A stretch of 50,719 nt of DNA from Aquirhabdus sp. (lineage in GTDB: Bacteria; Pseudomonadota; Gammaproteobacteria; Pseudomonadales; Moraxellaceae): assembly GCA_030149815.1 (NCBI GenBank), contig JASLHI010000002.1, positions 1 to 50,719 of the forward strand. Direction: 5' to 3'. The position numbers and the translations under genes were made by a program. The notes under the pieces are model-generated. The model worked only from the letters and a program-made list of their open reading frames with translations. It made no database searches and was not told where the DNA came from. This document shows positions 42,566-50,719 of this stretch, one piece after another; position 1 is the first letter of the stretch, and every line of letters begins with the position of its first letter.

Positions 42566-45085
42566 CTATGTATCAGAGGACAGTAATATTGGCTGTAATA
42601 ATTTCTCAAAATCCTGATATTCTAGTGGCTTACTAAACAAATACCCCTGAATAAAATCACAGTCGAGATCGTTCAGTATCTGTAATTGGGTTTCGGTTTC
42701 CACACCTTCAGCAACCACAGACATTTCCAGTGCCTTAGCCATCGCCATAATCGCTTCAATAATGGCTTGACCATTTTCATTCTCAATATCTTGTACAAAA
42801 CAGCGATCAATTTTAATGACATCAATCGGTAAACGTCTGAGATAGCTTAGCGAAGAATATCCTGTACCAAAATCATCAATCGCAATTCCTACACCAATTG
42901 AATCTAGTCGCTCAAGTTGCATGCGTACAGAATCTGGATTATCCATCAGCAGACTCTCTGTGATCTCTACATCAAATTGCTTAGCATCCAAGTTAAACCG
43001 CTTCAAAGTATTGGCAATATAATCAGGTAAATCGCCGTTTGCGAACTGAACTGTAGATAAATTGACAGCTACTGGAACTATATCAAGTCCTTGATCTCGC
43101 CACTTGGCAAGCTGTGAAGCGACTTCGACAATAATCCAATAGCCCAACGGAACAATAAGCCGACTTTCTTCTGCCAGAGCAATAAATTTATCAGGTGAAA
43201 GCCGCCCAAGTGACGGATGATGCCACCGGATCAATGCTTCAGCACCCGTTAAAAGACCTGTTTTCGTACAATACTTAGGCTGGTACTCAAGAAAGAAATC
43301 TGTCTTTTCAATGGAACTACGAATCTGGGCTTCCATTTCCAGTCGTGCCAAGCCAGTCCCTTCTTGTTCTTCTGAAAATATCTGAAAATTATTTCGCCCA
43401 ATACTCTTGGCGTGATAAAGCGCAATATCAGCACGTTTCAGCAAATTATCTGCATTTGTACCGTGATCTGGAAAAAACGCGATACCAATACTTGCAGTCA
43501 CCGTCAGCTCACGACCGTCTAGCTTAAAGGGAGTAGTCATACGCTCAATAATCTTACGCGCCACAATATATGCATCATTGACGTCATCGAGATTAGAAAT
43601 AATTAGAGCAAACTCATCACCACCTAAACGTGCAACAAAATCATCTGTTCTCAATGCAGATTGCAATCGTTTTGCCGCTGTACGAAGCAAACTATCACCG
43701 ATGGCATGTCCAAGCGTGTCATTAACTTCCTTGAAATGATCTAAATCGACATAACAGACCGCAGCCATCTTTTGGCTGTGAGCAGCCATATCAAGTAACT
43801 TGGGTAAACTTTCCGTAAAACTACGGCGATTAGGCAATGAAGTTAATGCATCATAAAATGCAAGACGATTAATGACTTCTTCAGATTCTTTTTGTTTAGT
43901 GACATCTTCAATATTACCAACAACATGAATAATATTTTTTTCATCATCTAGCATTGCCGCTAGCGAAGCCAATGCCCAAAATGTACCACCGCTGCGGCAA
44001 GGAATTTGAAACTCTCCACGCCACTCTTGACCTTGACGCAATGCAATCCAACGCTCATCTAAGTTCCCAGATTCACGACCATGCATTAATAAAGGACTTG
44101 GTTGACCAATAACATCGACCGAATTATAACCTGTTAAAGACAGAAACTTGTGATTTGCATAGACCACTAAACCTTGGGCATTAGCGATGAATATCCCCGC
44201 AGCAGAATTTTCCACAGCTTTAGATAATTTACTCAGTTCAATCTCAGCTAATTTTCGTTGCTGTAGCTCTGTCTGTAATTCTGCACTACGACGTTCAAGA
44301 GCCTCTCGCTCCAGCAATAAATGACTTCTTAGATTTTCTATAGAATCTAGTAATTTACCAACCTCATCTCGACCATGAACAGAAACTTTACTAAACCAAT
44401 CTCCTGTCGTAATTCGGTTCGCAGCTGCAACGGCTTGATCTAATGGTCTTAAAATGAAACGACGAACAATAATGGCGTTGATCACAAAAAGCCCAATACA
44501 CAGAATAATTCCACCAATCAGCCCCACGATAGTCACTAACTCTGCCTGAGCTTTAACACTATTCAGTTGTGAATCATGTTCGTAATACAATTCTTTTTGG
44601 AGACTATCTAGGCTCTCATTAAATTGTCGTTGGGCAACAGCAACCTGATACAGCCGATTTTGCCCTGTACCAGCAGCAATATTACCTTCGACCCGATCTT
44701 TGGCCCATGTGTCGGCGACTTGGTAATAAGTAGTAAACGCGCTTACAAGCCGACTTTCATCTAAACCATTGACCCGCCCAACTTCCGCCAAATGATCAAT
44801 AGATTGCTTGGTCATTGCTGCCTGCTGGCGAGCTGGCACTAGTAACGTACTATCTTGGCTCGATACAACCACTGCATAATCCGCCCTCATCTCCTCGGCT
44901 TGTTGGCGAGACGCTGCAATCAACTGTAACATTGGAAAAGTCATGAGCGATGAAGCAACACGTGATTGCACGGCACGCGTCGACATTACAACATACGTCA
45001 TATAAACCGCCAGACCAACAACACAAATAAGAACAACGGCTGCTAGCTTGATACGGATCGAAATATTATGCGCAAATTTAAACAT
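42566..45085 (-). CDS. Membrane GGDEF-EAL protein with PAS and HAMP domains
   Basis: 839 residues. Helix at about 13-35, a helical periplasmic sensor of about 135 residues, a second helix near 185-210, HAMP, PAS with PAC (to about 400), a GGDEF domain with intact GGDEF at 488-492 and RTDD inhibitory site at 479-482, and an EAL domain with EALIRW at 616-621, DDFGTGYSSLSYL and QGYLFSKPL. Both catalytic halves look competent, so it could make or break c-di-GMP. It is the last gene of the porin/binding-protein set, 189 bases after the nearer porin, with its own AAGGAAAAC Shine-Dalgarno. Confidence 0.93.
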   Translation of the reverse strand: MFKFAHNISIRIKLAAVVLICVVGLAVYMTYVVMSTRAVQSRVASSLMTFPMLQLIAASRQQAEEMRADYAVVVSSQDSTLLVPARQQAAMTKQSIDHLAEVGRVNGLDESRLVSAFTTYYQVADTWAKDRVEGNIAAGTGQNRLYQVAVAQRQFNESLDSLQKELYYEHDSQLNSVKAQAELVTIVGLIGGIILCIGLFVINAIIVRRFILRPLDQAVAAANRITTGDWFSKVSVHGRDEVGKLLDSIENLRSHLLLEREALERRSAELQTELQQRKLAEIELSKLSKAVENSAAGIFIANAQGLVVYANHKFLSLTGYNSVDVIGQPSPLLMHGRESGNLDERWIALRQGQEWRGEFQIPCRSGGTFWALASLAAMLDDEKNIIHVVGNIEDVTKQKESEEVINRLAFYDALTSLPNRRSFTESLPKLLDMAAHSQKMAAVCYVDLDHFKEVNDTLGHAIGDSLLRTAAKRLQSALRTDDFVARLGGDEFALIISNLDDVNDAYIVARKIIERMTTPFKLDGRELTVTASIGIAFFPDHGTNADNLLKRADIALYHAKSIGRNNFQIFSEEQEGTGLARLEMEAQIRSSIEKTDFFLEYQPKYCTKTGLLTGAEALIRWHHPSLGRLSPDKFIALAEESRLIVPLGYWIIVEVASQLAKWRDQGLDIVPVAVNLSTVQFANGDLPDYIANTLKRFNLDAKQFDVEITESLLMDNPDSVRMQLERLDSIGVGIAIDDFGTGYSSLSYLRRLPIDVIKIDRCFVQDIENENGQAIIEAIMAMAKALEMSVVAEGVETETQLQILNDLDCDFIQGYLFSKPLEYQDFEKLLQPILLSSDT

Positions 45086-45274
45086 GACGACATGTTTTCC
45101 TTGTTATAACTCTACTCGTGAAATCCACGTCCAACGATTTGCAAAACACCATCTTATCTACACAATAAATATTATTTTTCTAGCATTTCTTGAATCGCCT
45201 TCACATTACTCAGGATGATTCTACGTTCATATTCTTTTTAAAGTTTAACCAATATCAATCAAACCAGCATTCAA

Positions 45275-46525
45275 TCAAAACTCTGCCGTTAAACTTACGC
45301 TATAAATGTAAACGGATTGCAGTGTAGAAGGTGAATTAGCCGCTGATGCTGGAGGAACAAAGAAGCCCGAAACATAATTTCCTTTAAACCCATTCACCCG
45401 ATCTGCTTGAAGTTTAAGGCTCACATTATTTCTAACCTTATAGCGTGCTCCAACCGACATCGTAGATTGGTTATAATTCGCTGACGTGGCATATATCGCA
45501 TTACCTGGTGCAGGAATTTCGTTGTATTCATCCTGATTCACATTCTTATAACGAGCGTACATCAAATAAGGTAACCACTTGCCAAAGTGATATCCTGCAC
45601 TGATATAACCCGCATTAAAATCATCGACAAAACCAGAAAACCGTAGTGCACCCATTTCACCCGCCGCAAACCAGCGACCGTCGTCATAAATAAATCCAAC
45701 ATCAGAAAATGAGCCGCGAACTTTATTTAATTTAACAGATGATGCAAAGGCACTATTGAATTGATCAATATCTGCTTGTGAAGAACCTAATCCTAACAAT
45801 GCACCATCTATACCACTCTGAATACTTGCACCTAAATAGCTACTTATATCGACATCAGCAAGCGCTGAACCAACATGCAATGTGAGATTTTCATTAGAGA
45901 GGGAAGCTGTAATTTGTTTAATATTATTAGCCTGATATCCCTTTAACTTTTCTTGACCAAAACTAGGCTGTATTCGTAAAATCCAGTCATCAAATGTATG
46001 GCGATACATCACTGCTAAGCCATTCTCACTGTACAGCCCACCCAGCTCAGCATAAATTTCAGGTGGTAAACGTACCCAAGGATATGCTTCGCCGACATGC
46101 AAACTATCCGAATATAAATACGTCGCAAAAGCAAATCGCCCGCCGCGTACAGCCCAATCATCATTCAACTTATAATCAAGATAAGCCCAATTGATCTTGA
46201 ACACGTAATCATTTAGTTTGGAGTTTTCAAATGACACATAAGTTTGAGTGGCGAAGTCAATTTTATCATTCACATGATAATTGAGTTGAAGACCTGCGAC
46301 AGAATCATATTCACCTGTGACATTTGATTGCAACATAGAAGCATTCGTACCACTAGGGTCTGGATAGGTATATCCCTGATTGTTACTAAGCCTGCCGAAA
46401 CCAGCTGTCGCATAGCCATGCAACTGAAGATCAGGAGTCAACTCTATTGCCAAAACAGCAGTACTCAAGGACAACATTGCAACAACAATGCTGGCTTGAA
46501 TCCCAAATTTTGACGAATTAAACAT
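45275..46525 (-). CDS. Outer-membrane porin-like protein, paralogue A
   Basis: 416 residues. A signal peptide ending in AVLA is followed by IELTPDLQLHGYATAGFGRLS, then many amphipathic strands and an aromatic C-terminus (YSVSLTAEF, terminal Phe), all typical of an outer-membrane beta barrel. YLYSDSLHVGEAYPWVRLPPE is almost identical in the paralogue at 47020-48285. The substrate is unknown. AGGA 8 bases upstream sets ATG 46525. Gap to the preceding binding-protein gene: 48 bases. Confidence 0.87.
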   Translation of the reverse strand: MFNSSKFGIQASIVVAMLSLSTAVLAIELTPDLQLHGYATAGFGRLSNNQGYTYPDPSGTNASMLQSNVTGEYDSVAGLQLNYHVNDKIDFATQTYVSFENSKLNDYVFKINWAYLDYKLNDDWAVRGGRFAFATYLYSDSLHVGEAYPWVRLPPEIYAELGGLYSENGLAVMYRHTFDDWILRIQPSFGQEKLKGYQANNIKQITASLSNENLTLHVGSALADVDISSYLGASIQSGIDGALLGLGSSQADIDQFNSAFASSVKLNKVRGSFSDVGFIYDDGRWFAAGEMGALRFSGFVDDFNAGYISAGYHFGKWLPYLMYARYKNVNQDEYNEIPAPGNAIYATSANYNQSTMSVGARYKVRNNVSLKLQADRVNGFKGNYVSGFFVPPASAANSPSTLQSVYIYSVSLTAEF

Positions 46526-46573
46526 TTCATTAGTCCTAATTAGAACTGCGTTACCATTCAAATCACTTTTCAA

Positions 46574-47005
46574 CTACTGCCCATTCGTAATATTGATCAC
46601 TTTCACACTCGAATCGACCTGCGATCGATCAATATATGAAATCGCACGTTGAGATGTCGCGACTAACTGCTTTGCTTCGTTTGGCTGTACTTGTCGGGGC
46701 GGCTGAGCTTTACCCGTAAAAATCATACTTGCCCAATAGTTTTCTACCGACTCGGGCGTTTTCATCAGAATAGTTTGGTAAAACGTATTTCTATATTCCC
46801 CAACCACATCAAATGGTTCTGCAGGATCCCCATTAGGAAATTTTCCTGTTTGACCAAGAAAAAGCCGCCGTAACTCACCCTTAGTTAAAGCACTAAAGTT
46901 GGCATGAGGATTTACGATTACGACCATCTCCGCATGAGCGACAGCCATTTCTAGTGCTAGCAACAATATTAGTGAACTAGTGATTAGAAACCTTCTTATT
47001 ATCAT
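46574..47005 (-). CDS. Small periplasmic phosphate-binding-like protein
   Basis: 143 residues. The signal peptide is cleaved near AHA-E, then MVVIVNPHANFSALTKGELRRLFLGQTGKFPNGDP, PESVENYWASMIFTGKAQPPRQ and GRAISYIDRS-type segments (here QRAISYIDRSQVD) as in PstS-like substrate-binding domains. It is half the size of a full binding protein, and no ABC permease or ATPase is nearby. It therefore probably acts as a ligand sensor or carrier for the neighbouring porins or GGDEF-EAL protein rather than in ABC uptake. Confidence 0.85.
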   Translation of the reverse strand: MIIRRFLITSSLILLLALEMAVAHAEMVVIVNPHANFSALTKGELRRLFLGQTGKFPNGDPAEPFDVVGEYRNTFYQTILMKTPESVENYWASMIFTGKAQPPRQVQPNEAKQLVATSQRAISYIDRSQVDSSVKVINITNGQ

Positions 47006-47019
47006 TTTTAGGCTCCTGA

Positions 47020-48285
47020 TTAAAATGCTGTACTTACGCTGACGCTGTAAATATAAGCAGACTTCAACGTGGATGGCGTCGTGGAATTTGGCGCGGGAAG
47101 AAAAAGCCCTGACATATAATTGCCATCAAAACCGCTAACACGATCTGCTTGCAATTTAAGGCTGATATTATTTTTTATTTTATAGCGCGCTCCAACTGAC
47201 ACTGAATGTTGATCGACATTCGCTACAGTGCCATAAATGAGATTTCCAGGCGCAGGGATTTGATTAATCTCATCTAAATTCAAATCTTTGTAATAAGCAT
47301 AGACTACATAAGGTAGCCATTTCCCAAAATGGTAACCAACGCTAGCATATCCAGCATTAAAATCGTTCACGAACCCAGAAAAGCGTAATGTACTCATCTC
47401 ACCTACAGCAAACCAGCGCCCATCATCATAGATAAAACCAGCATCTGAAAACGCACCTCGAAGATGCCGAGTCTGTAAGTTAGAATAGAAATTAGCATTA
47501 TATTGACTAATATCAGATGCAGAATAACCAAGATCCATGAGCGTACTATCAATCCCACGATTTAGATTGGCGATCAAAGGACGATCAAGATTGACTGATG
47601 CCATCGCTGTTCCTAAATGTAATCTTAGATTTTCATTCGACAATGACATCGTCAACTTAGTAAGTTGGTTGACTTGATAGCTACTTAAATTTTCTTGTCC
47701 AAAACTCGGCTGTATTCGAAACATCCAATCATCATTGAAGGCATGCTTATAGATTATTGCAACACCATTTTCAGCAAAGAGGCCACCCAACTTTGCATAA
47801 ACCTCAGGGGGCAAACGCGCCCAAGGGTAAGCCTCACCAACCCTCAGATTATCTGAATATAAATACGTCGCAAAAGGAAATCTCCCACCACGCACAGCCC
47901 ATTCGTCATTAAAGTTATAATCGACATAAGCACTATTAACTTTTACTGCATACTGATTTAGCCTAGGATCTTGAGACAGATCCTGTGCAGCAAGATTAGC
48001 TTGCAAAGCCATATCCACATTATTATTCAGACGATAATTAAGTTGAATACCTGCAACAGAATCATATTTACTACTAACATCAGACTCGATAATTGAGGTA
48101 CCTGTACCGCCGGGGTTAGTTGGATAAGTTTGTCCCTGATTTCCACTTAACTTAGCCAAGCCTAATGTGAAGAAGCCATGTAACTGCAGGTCAGGAGTGA
48201 TATCTATAGCCCAAACGGGAGTACTCAGATCCAGTAATGTCGATACCATACTGATCTGTAGTAAACACTTTGATGTCTTAAACAT
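47020..48285 (-). CDS. Outer-membrane porin-like protein, paralogue B
   Basis: 421 residues. Same architecture as the porin at 45275-46525: a signal peptide ending PVWA, IDITPDLQLHGFFTLGLAKLS, YLYSDNLRVGEAYPWARLPPE, GRWFAVGEMSTLRFSGFVNDFNAGY, and a C-terminal aromatic strand (YSVSVSTAF). ATG 48285 gives a normal signal peptide; a frame open to 48303 adds six residues. It is first of the minus-strand set, 14 bases before the binding-protein gene. Confidence 0.87.
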   Translation of the reverse strand: MFKTSKCLLQISMVSTLLDLSTPVWAIDITPDLQLHGFFTLGLAKLSGNQGQTYPTNPGGTGTSIIESDVSSKYDSVAGIQLNYRLNNNVDMALQANLAAQDLSQDPRLNQYAVKVNSAYVDYNFNDEWAVRGGRFPFATYLYSDNLRVGEAYPWARLPPEVYAKLGGLFAENGVAIIYKHAFNDDWMFRIQPSFGQENLSSYQVNQLTKLTMSLSNENLRLHLGTAMASVNLDRPLIANLNRGIDSTLMDLGYSASDISQYNANFYSNLQTRHLRGAFSDAGFIYDDGRWFAVGEMSTLRFSGFVNDFNAGYASVGYHFGKWLPYVVYAYYKDLNLDEINQIPAPGNLIYGTVANVDQHSVSVGARYKIKNNISLKLQADRVSGFDGNYMSGLFLPAPNSTTPSTLKSAYIYSVSVSTAF

Positions 48286-48722
48286 TAAGCGCCCCCCAAT
48301 CAAATTGATGCGTAAAACCAGAACTGACGTAACTTATTAATAATCGTTCAATACAATCCTGTATCAGTGCATTCCATTTTGCCTTGATTTTTCATCCTTT
48401 TTTACATCAAAAACATCGTCATGATGCCTATCCAACGATAATGCTATGCATTATATGTTGGTTATTTTTACTTCTTATTCCATCACCAAATATGCCACAA
48501 TAATTGTAGTACTGCGACTAAATTAGAATAAATAATATAAAAATTTCAAAAAAATTATTACTTAAACTTCAAACATGTATCAGAATTTTTATAGATTGAT
48601 ATCAATTTATCGCTTAAATTTATGATTACATCAGTATTTTTATTTATTGCCAAAACACGTCTATTTTTTGCGTTTGCAATATAATCAGTACTCCACATAA
48701 TTTTCTTAATAGCAATTAGACC
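48286..48722. other. 437-base AT-rich divergent gap
   Basis: It separates porin B (minus) from the GAF-PAS-GGDEF gene (plus). It contains a 30-base imperfect dyad at 48432-48461 with ends CCAAC / GTTGG and inner ATAATGC / GCATTAT, and a TATAAT at 48680-48685 that could be the -10 of the cyclase gene, without a good -35. No coding sequence is seen. Confidence 0.6.
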
Positions 48723-50171
48723 ATGAAAGCGGATCTACCAAAAAACGAACAAAGCCGATTACAAGCGCTTCAACGTTATCGTATTTTAGATACCCTACCC
48801 GAAAAAGCATACGACGACATTACTCTGCTCGCTTCCAAAATGTGTAGTACGCCTATTGCTTTAGTCTCGCTTATTGATAGTGACCGACAATGGTTCAAAT
48901 CAAAGCAAGGACTCGATGTGTCTGAAACTCATCGCGATCATGCATTTTGTGCTCATGCTATACATCACCCTAAAAATTTACTGATCGTTCCAGATACTCA
49001 TCAAGATAAACGATTTACAGATAATGTTTTGGTGACTGGCGCACCGTTCATTCGGTTTTATGCAGGCGCACCACTAGTCACGACATCAGGTGATGTTTTA
49101 GGAACTTTATGCGTGATTGACCGCCAACCCCGTGAATTCAGTCCGGAGGAAGAAGAAACCTTAGGTGCACTGGCTCGTTTGGTCATTACGCAATTAGAAC
49201 TAAGATTAAGCATCATTGAAGCAGAAAAAAGTATCCAAACTCGAATACAAATGGAAGCATCCATGCGTGAAAGTGAAGAACGCTTTCAAGCATTCATGGC
49301 AAATACACCTGCAGTAACGTTCATAAAAAATAAAGATGGAAAGTATATATTTGTTAATAATAAATTTTTCAATGTATTTAACAAGAAAAAAAGTGAAGTT
49401 CTCGGTAAAACTGATCAAGATTTATGGCCATCTGAAACTGCTGCCATTTTGCGTGAAAACGACAAAATGATATTGAATAACAACATGCCAATGAGTCTTG
49501 AGGAGTCAACTCCAAACGCTGATGGCAGCTTAAGTTATTGGCTAAGTTGCAAGTTTCCATTACACGATGCACAAGGCAATAAACTACTTGCTGGATTATC
49601 ACTCGATATCACAGACCGAAAATATTATGAAATTCAAATGGAAAACTATCAACGCCGATTAGAGACAGCAATTACAGAATTAGAAAGGCTATCATCAACA
49701 GACGCATTATCTGGTTTAAAAAATAAAGGAGCCTTCTCTAAGCAACTGGATGATGAAATTGCACGAGCTAAGCGATATAACTTACCACTTTCTCTTTTAT
49801 TCTTAGATATTGATAAATTTAAAGAATTTAATGATACTTTTGGTCATCCTGCTGGAGATGAAGCAATACAACAAGTCTCGCGTATCATAGAAGCGCATAC
49901 ACGCCCAAGTGACTATGTTGCTCGGATTGGTGGCGAGGAGTTTGCTGTCATCTTCCCCTGCACAGATGTTCAAGGGGCGTTTATCATGGCGGAACGACTG
50001 AGAAGAGGCGTAGAGTCTTCTCTTTGGACTAAGCGACATGTGACCGTCAGCATTGGTGTCGCTGAAATGTCAGATCTATTAGAAAACAGTACAAATCTCA
50101 CTAAAGCCGCTGATCAAGCGCTTTATGAAGCCAAACGTAATGGGCGGAATCGTGTCATAAGGAATCATTAA
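48723..50171 (+). CDS. GAF-PAS diguanylate cyclase
   Basis: 482 residues, no membrane segment. The N-terminal GAF domain (about 20-160; YRILDTLPEKAYDDIT, FCAHAIHHPKNLLIVPD) is followed by a short coiled coil, a PAS domain with PAC (about 180-305) and a GGDEF domain with GGEEF at 403-407 and inhibitory site RPSD at 394-397, five residues before. It makes c-di-GMP in response to an unknown cytosolic signal. It is divergent from the porin/GGDEF-EAL set, so two c-di-GMP enzymes are neighbours. Confidence 0.93.
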   Translation: MKADLPKNEQSRLQALQRYRILDTLPEKAYDDITLLASKMCSTPIALVSLIDSDRQWFKSKQGLDVSETHRDHAFCAHAIHHPKNLLIVPDTHQDKRFTDNVLVTGAPFIRFYAGAPLVTTSGDVLGTLCVIDRQPREFSPEEEETLGALARLVITQLELRLSIIEAEKSIQTRIQMEASMRESEERFQAFMANTPAVTFIKNKDGKYIFVNNKFFNVFNKKKSEVLGKTDQDLWPSETAAILRENDKMILNNNMPMSLEESTPNADGSLSYWLSCKFPLHDAQGNKLLAGLSLDITDRKYYEIQMENYQRRLETAITELERLSSTDALSGLKNKGAFSKQLDDEIARAKRYNLPLSLLFLDIDKFKEFNDTFGHPAGDEAIQQVSRIIEAHTRPSDYVARIGGEEFAVIFPCTDVQGAFIMAERLRRGVESSLWTKRHVTVSIGVAEMSDLLENSTNLTKAADQALYEAKRNGRNRVIRNH

Positions 50172-50255
50172 AAAATATAGTAATGACTCTTGCTTGACAG
50201 ATCTAAATGTTGAAGTTTAATCCAAGAACTTTTTAGCTTCATGCACTAACAACAA

Positions 50256-50287
50256 AAAAGCCCTAAACCAAATAGGCAAAGGGCTTT
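50256..50287 (-). terminator. Terminator after tRNA-Met
   Basis: AAAGCCC / GGGCTTT arms. On the minus strand the second arm runs into a T-run (A-run at 50254-50259). It serves the tRNA-Met transcript. Confidence 0.85.
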
Positions 50288-50320
50288 GCGGTCTAGTATG
50301 AACTAGCATCGAACGGTATA

Positions 50321-50397
50321 TGGTGGCTATGGCGAGACTTGAACTTGCGACCCCCGCATTATGAGTGCGGTGCTCTAACCAACTGAGCTACATAGCC
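50321..50397 (-). tRNA. tRNA-Met, elongator (CAU)
   Basis: 77-nt cloverleaf with encoded CCA on the minus strand. Acceptor GGCTATG / CATAGCC, D-arm GTAGCTCAGTTGGTTAGAGC, anticodon loop CTCATAA, T-loop TTCAAGT. Position 1 is a paired G, so it is not the initiator. U4 and A5 match elongator Met rather than Ile2. Confidence 0.93.
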
Positions 50398-50593
50398 AAA
50401 AACTGATATATCAGCGCTTTCGGAGGACGGCATTATGCCGATCACATATCGGTTCGTCAAGTCAAAACGCCTAAAACATCGGCAAGCTGTTCAATATTTT
50501 GAACGACAACGCACAAACGTTTAAAACTTGAACAAAACCAACAACACACTCACAAAAAAAGCTTTAATACTAAGTCAAAAAAATCTGGTGCAA

Positions 50594-50719
50594 AGTGGGC
50601 CTATAAGCCGGGTTCTGTCGTGAACGATCATTCCTCTAGGCGTATCGTCACCAATACGCTCAAGCAACCTACCCGCATCCGACGCGGGCCACGCCATGGA
50701 TGCCTATTTGGTCTTGCTT
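50594..50719 (-). ncRNA. rnpB: RNase P RNA, 3' part (runs off the window)
   Basis: On the minus strand it contains the conserved bacterial type A 3' half: AGACCAAATAGG near the window edge, GGTAGGTTGCTTGAGC, CTAGAGGAATGATCG and the terminal CGACAGAACCCGGCTTATAG. The 5' half lies beyond 50719. The mature end is estimated near 50594, followed by a T-run on the minus strand. The 195-base stretch between it and tRNA-Met shows nothing recognisable. Confidence 0.95.

Noticed and set aside
50321..50397. Initiator tRNA-fMet
   Set aside because: The acceptor starts with a paired G1 and the sequence matches elongator tRNA-Met rather than initiator features.

Overview
The window looks like chromosome from Acinetobacter or a close Moraxellaceae relative. 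Base composition is moderately AT-rich. A LuxI/RsaM-like/LuxR locus closely resembles AbaI/AbaM/AbaR, and the housekeeping order leuS-lptE-holA and the tusDCBE block fit a gammaproteobacterium. No insertion sequence, prophage or CRISPR array was seen.

Layout. 0.2-16.5 kb is mostly housekeeping: ETF-ubiquinone oxidoreductase, a TPR/SPINDLY-type glycosyltransferase, proS, galE, tusD-C-B-E, tsaD, two small exported DUF4124-type proteins, leuS, lptE, holA and a DUF3108 protein. 16.7-18.7 kb is an acyl-homoserine-lactone quorum-sensing locus with a readable lux box in front of the synthase. A tRNA with CAU anticodon and Ile2-type identity bases follows. 19.7-25.3 kb holds a dienelactone-hydrolase-like gene divergent from a TetR regulator that heads a tripartite drug-efflux operon (HlyD, DHA2 MFS, NodT-type outer-membrane factor).

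26.6-42 kb is the most distinctive part. A flavin monooxygenase is divergent from an AraC regulator. Next comes a seven-gene plus-strand run: membrane fatty-acid desaturase, FAD oxidoreductase, DUF1365, a CFA-synthase-like methyltransferase, DUF1295, a second methyltransferase and a sensor kinase. Tail-to-tail with it lie the response regulator and an NTF2-like lipoprotein. The promoters of both transcription units carry the same 19-bp, 11-bp-period direct repeat at the same distance from the -10 hexamer. I read this as the response regulator's operator and the whole as one two-component-controlled system for modifying membrane fatty acids. The CFA-like enzyme has lost two bicarbonate-site residues, so it may make methyl-branched (possibly furan) rather than cyclopropane fatty acids. 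A second AraC, fatty-acid-hydroxylase-like and unknown-protein module follows.

Three copies of a 110-130 bp intergenic repeat, all in one orientation and each with a perfect DnaA-box sequence, lie at 26.6, 38.8 and 41.9 kb and bracket these lipid modules.

42-50.2 kb carries a stand-alone Cas2/SinR-like protein. A minus-strand set follows, in which two paralogous porins flank a small periplasmic phosphate-binding-like protein and are followed by a membrane GGDEF-EAL protein. A GAF-PAS-GGDEF cyclase is divergent from this set. The window ends with elongator tRNA-Met and the 3' part of rnpB, both on the minus strand.
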